Assembly (NCBI GenBank): GCA_031549455.1
Contig: JAVBPT010000003.1
Location: forward strand, 1 to 64,000
Reading direction: 5' to 3'
Length of the DNA: 64,000 nucleotides
Origin: JAVBPT01 sp031549455
GTDB lineage: Bacteria; Bacillota; Clostridia; Lachnospirales; JAKSVV01
This document shows, one piece after another, positions 7,644 through 15,063 of this stretch (its first letter is position 1; each line of letters opens with the position of its first letter). The position numbers and the translations under genes were made by a program. The notes under the pieces are model-generated. The model searched no databases and was not told the DNA's origin. It worked only from the letters and a program-made list of their open reading frames with translations.

Positions 7644-9735
7644 TTATCTTCATAATTCTCATTGCGTTACAGATGGCCAAAACAGATACACCCACATCGG
7701 CGAATACAGCCTGCCACATATTTGCAATGCCAAAGGCGCCAAGTGCCAGAAAGCCAATTTTTACTGAGAGCGAGAAGAAAATATTCTGCCACACAATGCG
7801 CTTGGTAAACTTGGCGACCTCTAGGGCCTCAATTAGTTTGGAGATTTCATCTGTCATTAGTACGATATCCGAGGCTTCAATGGCTGCGTCTGAACCAATC
7901 CCTCCCATGGCAAACCCAATATCCGCTCTGGCTAGAGTTGGAGCGTCATTGATGCCATCTCCCACAAAAGCGATTTTGCTTTTTTCTGGTTTTCCTTTTT
8001 CAAGCCATTCAACCTTTTCGACTTTTTCTTGAGGCAAGAGCTCGGAATATACCTCGTCAATTCCAAGTTCATTTCCGATTCTTTTAGCCACAACCTCGCG
8101 GTCCCCAGTGAGCATAATGATTCTTCGAATTCCTTTTTGCTTTAATACTTTAATCGCTTCTTTGCTTTCTTTTTTAACCTCATCAGAGATTAGCAGCATA
8201 CCAATTAATTCATGATCTAAGGCAACATAGATTTGTGTTCCAACCTCACTTGACTCCATAAATGAAACATTCATTGTTTTCATCAGTTTATCGCTTCCGA
8301 CCAGAACTGGTTTACCATGGATGGTAGCACAGACTCCATTTCCCGAGATCTCTTTTACATCTCGAATGGCGTCTTTTGGAATCTCTTTGTTATACTTTTT
8401 TTGAATTGATAGGGCGATTGGATGAGTTGAGTAGACTTCGGCGAAAGCAGCAAACTCCAGAACCTGTTCGGCGTGGTATTGGCCATAAGCCTCTATCTTG
8501 GTCACCTCAAACACACCTTTTGTAAGCGTTCCCGTTTTATCAAAAACAATGGTGTCTAGATGGTTCAAAGCTTCTAGATAGTTGCTCCCTTTAATTAAAA
8601 TCCCCTTTTTAGAAGCAGCACCAATCCCACCGAAAAAACTCAAAGGAATAGAAATAACAAGGGCACAAGGGCATGAGATTACAAGGAAGATCAGCGCTCT
8701 ATGGATACAAATCGACCATGCCATATGAAAGAGGAGAGGTGGAAGAATGGCAAGAATAAGGGCGAGGAAACAGACAGTTGGTGTATAGTATTTTGAGAAG
8801 CTTGTAATGAAATTTTCGGTTTCCGCTTTTTTATTGCTTGCATTTTCAACCAAATCAATGATTTTGGAAACGGTTGATTCTCCAAAAGTCCGAATTACTT
8901 CTATTGTGAGTACGCCGTTCTGGTTAATGCAACCAGAGAGAATCGTTTCGCCAACAGAGACGTTCATAGGCATTGACTCACCCGTTAGGGATCTTGTGTC
9001 TAGCATCGATTCTCCTTGAATAACAACCCCATCAAGTGGCACTTTTTCCCCAGGCTTAACCATAATCATATCCCCAATTTTCACATCCTCTGGCGAAACC
9101 TTTAGGAAAGCATCTCCCTTTTTGAGGTTTGCAAAGTCGGGTCGGATATCCATCAGGTTGCTGATCGATTTTTTGGATTTATCAATCGCAAGATCCTCAA
9201 AATATTCACCCACCTGGAAGAATAACATAACCGCTACCGCTTCAGCGAAATCTCCGATCAAAAAGGCACCAATTGTGGCAATGCCCATTAAAAAGTTTTC
9301 GTCAAATAGATCACCTGATAGCGCGTTTTTGACCGCTTTTAGGATTACTCCTCCCCCGAGTATCAGATAGCTGGTTAGGAATAAAAAAAGTTCGGCCAGA
9401 ATGGGTAGAGAGACAAAATGGGATAAGCCGATCGCCAGTAGAAAGAAAAGAGCGCCACAGATGATTTTGGTGAGGTTTGAATGTTCCTCTCCCTCATGCT
9501 CTTCTTTTTTACTCGTTTTTGGCGTGGCAATCACATCCGATTCATATTTACATATGATTTTATTAATATCAGAAGTGACATCTGACTTTACGGAGGGGTC
9601 CATTTCCACTCTTAAAAGGGAGGTCACAAGATTGAGAGAGGTTGATCGGATATAGGGCAACAATTTGATCTCCTCTTCAATCTTTCTTGCACAATTTGCA
9701 CATCGTAAACCTTGTAATATATACTCTTTTTCCAT
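7639..9735 (-). CDS. cadA: Heavy-metal (Cd/Zn/Pb) translocating P1B-type ATPase
   Basis: Metal-efflux ATPase of 698 residues. An N-terminal HMA domain has the metal site CANC (about residues 13-16). A short His/Glu-rich linker (EEHEGEEH) precedes the membrane helices. The ion-path motif CPCALV marks the Zn/Cd/Pb/Co subgroup, the phosphorylation motif is DKTGTLTKG, and the hinge is GDGINDAPTLARAD. It pumps divalent soft metals out of the cell. The ArsR/CadC-type regulator gene lies 51 nt upstream on the same strand, and a second operator copy sits between the two genes. The call as CadA rather than a Cu pump rests on CPC with this regulator; the precise metal is inferred. Confidence 0.9.
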   Translation of the reverse strand: MEKEYILQGLRCANCARKIEEEIKLLPYIRSTSLNLVTSLLRVEMDPSVKSDVTSDINKIICKYESDVIATPKTSKKEEHEGEEHSNLTKIICGALFFLLAIGLSHFVSLPILAELFLFLTSYLILGGGVILKAVKNALSGDLFDENFLMGIATIGAFLIGDFAEAVAVMLFFQVGEYFEDLAIDKSKKSISNLMDIRPDFANLKKGDAFLKVSPEDVKIGDMIMVKPGEKVPLDGVVIQGESMLDTRSLTGESMPMNVSVGETILSGCINQNGVLTIEVIRTFGESTVSKIIDLVENASNKKAETENFITSFSKYYTPTVCFLALILAILPPLLFHMAWSICIHRALIFLVISCPCALVISIPLSFFGGIGAASKKGILIKGSNYLEALNHLDTIVFDKTGTLTKGVFEVTKIEAYGQYHAEQVLEFAAFAEVYSTHPIALSIQKKYNKEIPKDAIRDVKEISGNGVCATIHGKPVLVGSDKLMKTMNVSFMESSEVGTQIYVALDHELIGMLLISDEVKKESKEAIKVLKQKGIRRIIMLTGDREVVAKRIGNELGIDEVYSELLPQEKVEKVEWLEKGKPEKSKIAFVGDGINDAPTLARADIGFAMGGIGSDAAIEASDIVLMTDEISKLIEALEVAKFTKRIVWQNIFFSLSVKIGFLALGAFGIANMWQAVFADVGVSVLAICNAMRIMKIK

Positions 9736-9749
9736 CTCTCCTCCTTGTA

Positions 9750-9773
9750 ATAGTTGTTCAATTATTCAATTAT
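9750..9773 (-). promoter_or_regulatory. CadC-type operator between cadC and cadA
   Basis: A 24-bp imperfect palindrome, ATAGTTG...CAATTAT, matching the operator upstream of the regulator at 20 of 24 positions. It lies just upstream of the cadA SD, so the ATPase may have a second control point or its own promoter. Confidence 0.6.
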
Positions 9774-9786
9774 ATGATCCCAAAAA

Positions 9787-10146
9787 TTATTCGTGTATAT
9801 GTTCAAAACCTTTTTCGAAAATGTCTTTTACGTGGCTGTCTGCTAAAGAGTAGTATACCACTTTCCCAACCTTATGATATTGAATCAGATTGGCAAGTCT
9901 TAACGACTTTAACTGATGTGATATTGCAGACTTGGTCATATTTAATAAAACGGCAAGATCGCATACACACATTTCATTGCAGTTTAGTGCCCACAAAATG
10001 CGCAACCTGGTTTGATCTGAAAACATTTTATATAGGTTTGAAAGATCATAAAAATCGCGTTCTTTGGGCATCATTTTAGTGACCTTATTTACAACCTCTT
10101 GGTGAATCACATCACAATCACAGTTGATTTCAGTAACTTTTTTCAT
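9787..10146 (-). CDS. cadC: ArsR/SmtB family metal-sensing repressor (CadC-like)
   Basis: Winged-helix repressor of 119 residues that leaves DNA on metal binding. Both metal sites of the CadC type are visible. The alpha3N thiolate site (Cd/Pb) has C9, C11 near the N-terminus and C60, C62 in NEMCVCDL. The alpha5 dimer-interface site (Zn) has D103, H105, H116 and E119, with the same spacing as in plasmid CadC. The recognition helix is TKSAISHQLKSL. Start ATG 10146 is chosen over an upstream in-frame start because GGAGG lies 7 nt before it. Transcribed ahead of cadA, with an operator over its transcription start. Confidence 0.92.
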   Translation of the reverse strand: MKKVTEINCDCDVIHQEVVNKVTKMMPKERDFYDLSNLYKMFSDQTRLRILWALNCNEMCVCDLAVLLNMTKSAISHQLKSLRLANLIQYHKVGKVVYYSLADSHVKDIFEKGFEHIHE

Positions 10147-10157
10147 ATAAACCTCCA

Positions 10158-10181
10158 ATAGTTGAACAATCATTCAACTAT
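10158..10181 (-). promoter_or_regulatory. CadC-type operator upstream of the regulator
   Basis: Perfect 9-bp arms ATAGTTGAA/TTCAACTAT around CAATCA. It begins about 7 bp downstream of the -10 box, overlapping the expected transcription start, consistent with autorepression. The form resembles known CadC operators (TTGAA/TTCAA half-sites). Confidence 0.75.
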
Positions 10182-10187
10182 AATTCT

Positions 10188-10216
10188 ATTATACAACCTT
10201 TTGCCTGATTTGTCAA
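10188..10216 (-). promoter_or_regulatory. Consensus sigma-A promoter of the cad operon
   Basis: Perfect TTGACA (10216-10211), 17-bp spacer and perfect TATAAT (10193-10188) on the minus strand. A full-consensus promoter with an operator at +1 fits tight repression and strong induction. Confidence 0.85.
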
Positions 10217-10217
10217 A

Positions 10218-10889
10218 TTAGATATTTTCAATTTGCCAGTCGATCTCCTGGATGCCACTCTCTTTCAGGAAGCGATTTGCTTTTGAGAAGTGTTTGCAGC
10301 CAAAGAATCCAGAGTGTGCGGAAAATGGGCTTGGATGGGCGGCTTCCAAAATAAAATGTTGTTTATTCGTAATCAAATATTTTTTGGATTTTGCATAATT
10401 TCCCCATAGGATAAAAACCACGGGTTCACATTTATCATTTAATAGGCTAATAATTTTATCTGTGAAATACTGCCATCTTATATTCGCATGAGAAGTCGGT
10501 GTATTTGCTCTTACAGTTAGTACGGAGTTTAAAAGCAGGACACCTTGATTGGTCCATTTGGTTAAGCAGCCATTGTTGGGTATGTAACAGCCAATATCGT
10601 CATGCAGCTCCTTATAAATATTTACGAGAGAAGGGGGAGACTTGATTCCTGGATTGACAGAAAAAGCAAGACCATGCGCCTGTCCTGTGCCATGGTAAGG
10701 GTCTTGCCCTAGTATAACCACCTTGGCATCTTTGAATGTGGTATATCGTAGAGCATTGTAGATATCTTCTTGTTTTGGATAAACAATATTGTTTTTATAT
10801 TCCTCATCCAAAAATTGAGTGATTCGATTGAAGTAGCTTTTATTAAACTCTTCTTCTAATACGGTATCCCAATCATTATTTAGCTTCAT
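10218..10889 (-). CDS. ung: Uracil-DNA glycosylase (family 1)
   Basis: Enzyme of 223 residues that removes uracil from DNA. It has the catalytic water-activating motif GQDPYHG (about residues 61-67), the uracil-specificity segment (AFSVNPGIKSPPSL), and the DNA-intercalating loop HPSPFSAHSGFFGCKHFS. Length is normal for family 1 Ung, which carries no iron-sulfur cluster. Its start overlaps the end of iscU by 14 nt on the same strand, so it appears to be the last gene of the isc operon. The stop lies 2 bp from the -35 box of the next operon. Confidence 0.96.
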   Translation of the reverse strand: MKLNNDWDTVLEEEFNKSYFNRITQFLDEEYKNNIVYPKQEDIYNALRYTTFKDAKVVILGQDPYHGTGQAHGLAFSVNPGIKSPPSLVNIYKELHDDIGCYIPNNGCLTKWTNQGVLLLNSVLTVRANTPTSHANIRWQYFTDKIISLLNDKCEPVVFILWGNYAKSKKYLITNKQHFILEAAHPSPFSAHSGFFGCKHFSKANRFLKESGIQEIDWQIENI

Positions 10890-11259
10890 TTTGTCCCTTG
10901 CTCCTATAATTTTCTATGGCAGCTTTTAGGGCCTCTTCCGCTAGGCATGAGCAGTGCACTTTTACTGCAGGAAGGCCTCCTAATTGTTCAATTACATCCT
11001 TATTTGTAATCTGACTGGCTTCTTCAAGCGTCTTCCCTTTGACAAGTTCTGTCATGAGGCTGCTTGTGGCAATAGCTGCACCGCAGCCGAAAGTTTGAAA
11101 ACTGGCATCAACAATAATATTATTCCTTACTTTGATCCACATTTTCATAATGTCGCCACATTTTGCATTCCCGACTTCTCCAATGCCATCGGCATCTTGC
11201 ATTTCTCCAACATTTTTTGGGTTCATAAAATAATCCATTACTTCTTTGGTGTATTCCAT
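10876..11259 (-). CDS. iscU: Iron-sulfur cluster assembly scaffold IscU/NifU-N
   Basis: Scaffold of 127 residues on which [2Fe-2S] clusters are built from sulfur supplied by the cysteine desulfurase. Three conserved ligand cysteines are present: GNAKCGD (with the stabilising Asp), FGCGAA, and HCSCLAE. The typical start MEYTKEVMDYFMNPKNVGE is that of clostridial NifU-like proteins. It follows iscS by 18 nt and overlaps ung by 14 nt. Confidence 0.95.
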   Translation of the reverse strand: MEYTKEVMDYFMNPKNVGEMQDADGIGEVGNAKCGDIMKMWIKVRNNIIVDASFQTFGCGAAIATSSLMTELVKGKTLEEASQITNKDVIEQLGGLPAVKVHCSCLAEEALKAAIENYRSKGQNEAK

Positions 11260-11277
11260 TTTTTTCTCCTTTGTATT

Positions 11278-12426
11278 TTATTTGATTGGTGAGATTTCTC
11301 TTAATTTTGACACAATTTTAGGCAAGGCATCGATTACTGCGTTTACATCCGCATCTGTGTTAAAATCTCCGAGTGTAAGTCTGAGCGAGCCATGTGCAAT
11401 CTCGTGGGGAAGACCAATGGCTAGAAGTACGTGAGAAGGATCTAGTGAACCGGATGAGCAAGCAGAGCCACTCGAGGCATATATATTCATGCTATTTAAT
11501 AGCAATAGAATGGATTCACCTTCTATCCTTCTGAACGAAAAGTTAATATTGTTCGGCAGGCGTTCTGTGGGATGACCATTTAAAATGGTGTCAGGGATCC
11601 GTTCCATGATTTCACCAATGAGGCGATCGCGCATTTGCTTTATCTTTTCCTTATGTTCGAAATTTTGGAGGACAAGCAGGGCTGCCTTTCCAAACCCCAC
11701 AATACCCGAGAGATTTTCTGTGCCAGAACGTTTATGGTTTTCTTGTCCGCCGCCATGTATAAATGGCTCGATCTTTATGCCATTTCGAATGTATAGGGCA
11801 CCCACCCCTTTTGGGCCGTATATTTTATGTGCCGACATCGAAAGCATATCAACATTTAGCTTTTTAACGTCTATCTCAAGCTGACCTGTCGCTTGTACCG
11901 CATCTGTGTGGAAAAGAACGCCATGGTCTTTTGCGATTTTCCCAATTTCCTCTATAGGCTGAATGGTTCCAATCTCATTGTTTGCAAACATGATGGAGAT
12001 TAGAAGGGTATTTTCCTTAATACTAGATTCAAGCTCGGAGAGACGGATGAGGCCATTCTCATCGACATCTAGGTAGGTCATCTCAACACCTTTTTTTTCT
12101 AAATACTCACATGTATTTAAAATCGCCGGGTGTTCGATTTTGGTTGTAATGATATGAACTGAACGGCCCGGATTTGCATCGACAAGTCCTTTTAGTGCCC
12201 AGTTATTGGCCTCTGTGCCAGAACCGGTGAAATAAATTTCCTTTGGTTCACACTGGATTAGGTTTGCCACATTTTCGCGAGCTGCATTGATCGCTTTTTT
12301 ATTTTCTCTGGCGATATCGTATACACTAGAAGGGTTTGCATAGTGCACATTTAGGTATTGAATCATTTCATTTAAAACCTCATCCTTTACCTTTGTGGTA
12401 GCAGCATTATCAAAGTAGATTTCCAT
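11278..12426 (-). CDS. iscS: Cysteine desulfurase (IscS/NifS)
   Basis: PLP-dependent desulfurase of 382 residues that takes sulfur from L-cysteine and passes it to IscU. The N-terminus MEIYFDNAATTK is typical. The PLP lysine sits in SAHKIYGPKG and the persulfide-forming cysteine in ASSGSACSSGS near residue 325. Preceded 12 nt upstream by iscR and followed by iscU, with no terminator inside. SD AAAGGAGA upstream of ATG 12426. Confidence 0.96.
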   Translation of the reverse strand: MEIYFDNAATTKVKDEVLNEMIQYLNVHYANPSSVYDIARENKKAINAARENVANLIQCEPKEIYFTGSGTEANNWALKGLVDANPGRSVHIITTKIEHPAILNTCEYLEKKGVEMTYLDVDENGLIRLSELESSIKENTLLISIMFANNEIGTIQPIEEIGKIAKDHGVLFHTDAVQATGQLEIDVKKLNVDMLSMSAHKIYGPKGVGALYIRNGIKIEPFIHGGGQENHKRSGTENLSGIVGFGKAALLVLQNFEHKEKIKQMRDRLIGEIMERIPDTILNGHPTERLPNNINFSFRRIEGESILLLLNSMNIYASSGSACSSGSLDPSHVLLAIGLPHEIAHGSLRLTLGDFNTDADVNAVIDALPKIVSKLREISPIK

Positions 12427-12438
12427 AGTTGGTCTCCT

Positions 12439-12867
12439 TTACAAATTTTCAATATCTTTTAGGCTAATCTGATTAAAAAGCTCGATCATATTTTGATCGA
12501 TCTGATTTAATAAGCGTGTCACCTTACATTTATTCTTAGAGATACACTTTAGCTTATGATTAGTATTACACAAAGTATTTTTTTCATTACACATTGTGAC
12601 AAGAATAGAGGGCTCAAGTGCATTAATAATGTCATATAGACTAATGGTGCAGATCGGCCTTGCAAGTTTGTAGCCACCGCATACCCCCTTGGAACTACTC
12701 AAAATTCCTTCCTTTTTTAAAAGGGAAACAATCTTTTCCAGATAGTTTTCAGAAAAGGCATTTTGGGTGGAGAGGGTTTTTAAAGAAACAAACTCAGTTT
12801 CTCCTCTTTTATCGATTAAATCAAGAAGGATCTGTAGGCCGTAAGCTAGTCTTTTTGTAATAACCAT
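12439..12867 (-). CDS. iscR: Rrf2 family regulator, IscR-like
   Basis: Repressor of 142 residues: an Rrf2 winged helix (MVITKRLAYGLQILLDL; recognition helix near FSENYLEKIVSLLKKEGI; wing GVCGGYKL) followed by a Cys-rich stretch at C93, C100, C108 and C114 that may hold a [2Fe-2S] cluster. In IscR systems the cluster-loaded form represses the isc operon. Start chosen at ATG 12867 (SD AAGGCGG); a longer frame to 12945 has no support and would run through the promoter. First gene of iscR-iscS-iscU-ung. Confidence 0.9.
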   Translation of the reverse strand: MVITKRLAYGLQILLDLIDKRGETEFVSLKTLSTQNAFSENYLEKIVSLLKKEGILSSSKGVCGGYKLARPICTISLYDIINALEPSILVTMCNEKNTLCNTNHKLKCISKNKCKVTRLLNQIDQNMIELFNQISLKDIENL

Positions 12868-12897
12868 AATTCCGCCTTTCAAAAGAGGATATAACAT

Positions 12898-12926
12898 ATT
12901 ATATTGATAATTATTTATTTTGTCAA
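12898..12926 (-). promoter_or_regulatory. Consensus sigma-A promoter of the isc operon
   Basis: Perfect TTGACA (12926-12921), 17-bp spacer, perfect TATAAT (12903-12898), about 31 bp upstream of iscR. The AT-rich spacer includes ATTATC-type sequence that could serve as an Rrf2 operator (inference). Confidence 0.85.
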
Positions 12927-12977
12927 CAAAAATTTTAAAAAGCACGAAAAAGAGAGGAGAAACCTTGCATCTTTGTC

Positions 12978-13019
12978 CAAATTGTGATAATGTGGGTTGT
13001 ATTAAATCACAACAATTTG
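12978..13019 (+). promoter_or_regulatory. Imperfect inverted repeat upstream of the DUF5610 gene
   Basis: CAAATTGTGAT (12978-12988) faces ATCACAACAATTTG (13006-13019), the same arm with a 3-nt insertion. It lies about 40 bp before the start codon and could be an operator or an RNA hairpin. Nothing else is visible between iscR and this gene. Confidence 0.35.
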
Positions 13020-13055
13020 ATTTGATTTAAAATAAATAATAGAAAGGATGCTATT

Positions 13056-13673
13056 ATGTTGGTAAACAGTGTGAATAGAATCATTGTGAAAAACACGGAT
13101 GGAAAAAAGGATAGTCAAAGCACAAAGAAGAGTGAGCAAAAGAAAGGAGCGTCTGGCGACAGCTATGAGAAAGCCAAACCAGATAGTCATGTGACCTATA
13201 CGGTAAACTTGAGTGCTTTAAATAGGATGAAGGCAGAGCTGAACACAAAGCTTTTTGAATTAAATGCATTGACAAACAGCAGCACGAAGGGTCAGGCCTA
13301 CCTATTTGAATATGCAACGGGGAAAATAGACTGGGATAACTTTTCTGCCAATTTCCTAAAACTGAGATTCCAAATGATTGAGTTTGAGGTTGTTACGCCG
13401 GAGGCTCAGAGTGAGGCAGAAGAGATGATTGGGGAGGACGGCTACTTTGGAGTCAAAAATACAGCCAAGAGGATTCTGGACTTTGCAAAACTATTTGGAG
13501 GGGACAACTCAAGGATTGGCATTTTGAAAAAAGCTTTTATGGATGGATTTGATGCAGCTGAGAAGGTCTGGGGAGATAAGTTGCCTGAAATCTGTTACCA
13601 AACGTATGATAAAGTTATGGAAGGATTTCTTGAAATGGAAAAAGAAGCTGGAGTTGAAACAAAGGAAGAATAA
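13056..13673 (+). CDS. DUF5610 domain protein
   Basis: Cytosolic-looking protein of 205 residues with a charged, Lys/Ser-rich N-terminus (about residues 12-45) and a helical C-terminal domain. The part GEDGYFGVKNTAKRILDFA and the later GFDAAEKVWGDKLPEICYQT match my memory of the DUF5610 domain, whose function is unknown. SD AAAGGATG before ATG 13056. A hairpin terminator follows at 13678. No functional partner is evident from its neighbours. Confidence 0.6.
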   Translation: MLVNSVNRIIVKNTDGKKDSQSTKKSEQKKGASGDSYEKAKPDSHVTYTVNLSALNRMKAELNTKLFELNALTNSSTKGQAYLFEYATGKIDWDNFSANFLKLRFQMIEFEVVTPEAQSEAEEMIGEDGYFGVKNTAKRILDFAKLFGGDNSRIGILKKAFMDGFDAAEKVWGDKLPEICYQTYDKVMEGFLEMEKEAGVETKEE

Positions 13674-13677
13674 TAAA

Positions 13678-13708
13678 ATAGAAGGAAAGAGCGATCTTTC
13701 TTTTTCTA
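13678..13708 (+). terminator. Terminator after the DUF5610 gene
   Basis: Stem AGAAGGAAAGA / TCTTTCTTTTTCT with loop GCGA and a T-rich 3' arm, directly behind the stop codon. Confidence 0.6.
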
Positions 13709-13817
13709 TGGGATCAAATTTCACAAAAAAGGGCTCATTATTCAGGCGGCCATCATCTAGTTTTCACATTGGATTAGTATGATAAGATCAAAGAGGAGTA
13801 AGAAAAGGAGGAAAGTA

Positions 13818-14297
13818 ATGAAAAAAGGTATGTTCGGTTTATTTGCAGTGGTACTGATGGCGGTGATTGGTATTTCCGCATTTGCGGCGACCACCGCAAA
13901 CGATGGTGAAAAGATTCTAAAAAGAGGAGGCAGAATACTCCTGGATAAGGAGAATCTGACAGAAGAACAATTAGCAGAAATGAAGGAAAACAGAGTATTT
14001 CGTACGGAAAAGAGGGAAGATTTAACCGAAGAACAGATTGCTGAAATGAAGGCTGAAAAAGAAAAATGGGCAAATCTAACCGATGCGCAAAAGGCCGAAT
14101 TGAATGACTTAGAAGCAAAAGGCCGAGAAATCAGAAATCAAATGGTCGATAAGTATCTCGAATTTGGTCTTGTTACGGAGGACCAAGCAGCGAAGATGAA
14201 AGAACAAAATGAAAATGTAAAAGATGGATTTCATGTTGAAAAAGCAGGATTTGGAGCACCAAGGCTTCAAAGCGAAAAAACAACAGAATCCAAATAA
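13818..14297 (+). CDS. DUF2680 family secreted protein
   Basis: Secreted protein of 159 residues. A signal peptide (MKKGMFGLFAVVLMAVIGIS..AFA) is cleaved after about residue 22. Two LTEEQxAEMK repeats follow, then the DUF2680-like block LTDAQKAELNDLEAKGREI and DKYLEFGLVTEDQAAKMKEQ. The family (YckD-like) has no known activity. ATG 13818 is chosen because it follows AAGGAGGAAAG; an in-frame ATG at 13779 is less likely. It lies about 90 nt before a two-component system, which could regulate or sense it (inference from proximity; a weak terminator lies between). Confidence 0.75.
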   Translation: MKKGMFGLFAVVLMAVIGISAFAATTANDGEKILKRGGRILLDKENLTEEQLAEMKENRVFRTEKREDLTEEQIAEMKAEKEKWANLTDAQKAELNDLEAKGREIRNQMVDKYLEFGLVTEDQAAKMKEQNENVKDGFHVEKAGFGAPRLQSEKTTESK

Positions 14298-14315
14298 AGG
14301 ATCTTACTCCTCTTT

Positions 14316-14349
14316 AGCTCACAAATTTGAACTGTGGGCTTTATCTTTT
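14316..14349 (+). terminator. Terminator after the DUF2680 gene
   Basis: 8-bp stem AGCTCACA/TGTGGGCT (one G-U pair), 9-nt loop, T-rich tail TTATCTTTT. Moderate strength. Confidence 0.6.
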
Positions 14350-14387
14350 GAAAATAAAGTTGTATAATAATACTTGAGGTGTTCGAT

Positions 14388-15062
14388 ATGTATAAGATTT
14401 TAATCACAGATGATGAAGAAAAAATAAGAGTGTTGATAAAGAAGTATGCGACGTATGAAGGGCATACAGCGATAGAGGCCAAAAGCGGGATGGAAGCGAT
14501 TGACTTGTGCAAAAAGGATCGGTTCGATATCATCATCATGGATATCATGATGCCTGAATTGGATGGCTTTTCTGCGGTGAAGGAGATCAGAAAGAATGTA
14601 GACACGCCCGTCATCATGCTTTCGGCCAGAGGAGAGGAATATGATAAGCTGCATGGATTCCAGATTGGCATTGATGACTATGTTGTAAAGCCTTTTTCGC
14701 CCAAAGAGCTCATGATGAGGATTGATGCGATTATGAAACGTACCAATAGGATGATGCTGGAGGGAGCTCATGAAACCTATATCCGTGACCAATTTAAAGC
14801 GGACTTTACGGCTAGGAAAATTCTAATTGGAGATCAAGAGATCGACCTCACTCCAAAAGAGTATGAATTGCTGTTTTATATGATTAAAAATAAGAATATT
14901 GCCTTAACCAGAGATAAGTTACTTCAAGAGGTTTGGGGATATGACTTCTATGGGGATGATCGAACACTCGATACCCATATCAAGATGTTGCGTAAAAGCA
15001 TTGGGGACTATGGCAATCTGATCGTAACCCTTCGGGGGGTCGGATACCGGTTTGAGGGATAG
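14388..15062 (+). CDS. OmpR/PhoB family response regulator
   Basis: Transcription factor of 224 residues. The receiver domain has the acidic pair in ILITDDEEKIR, the phospho-acceptor Asp in IIIMDIMMPELDG, the Thr/Ser switch in VIMLSARGEEYDKL and the Lys in DYVVKPFSP. The C-terminal winged helix (IDLTPKEYELLFYM ... RTLDTHIKMLRKSI ... TLRGVGYRFEG) binds DNA. ATG 14388 follows TTGAGGTG; the GTG at 14379 lies inside that SD. TATAAT at 14363-14368 may be its -10. The kinase gene starts 1 nt after its stop, so the two form a coupled pair. Target genes unknown. Confidence 0.93.
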   Translation: MYKILITDDEEKIRVLIKKYATYEGHTAIEAKSGMEAIDLCKKDRFDIIIMDIMMPELDGFSAVKEIRKNVDTPVIMLSARGEEYDKLHGFQIGIDDYVVKPFSPKELMMRIDAIMKRTNRMMLEGAHETYIRDQFKADFTARKILIGDQEIDLTPKEYELLFYMIKNKNIALTRDKLLQEVWGYDFYGDDRTLDTHIKMLRKSIGDYGNLIVTLRGVGYRFEG

Positions 15063-15063
15063 T

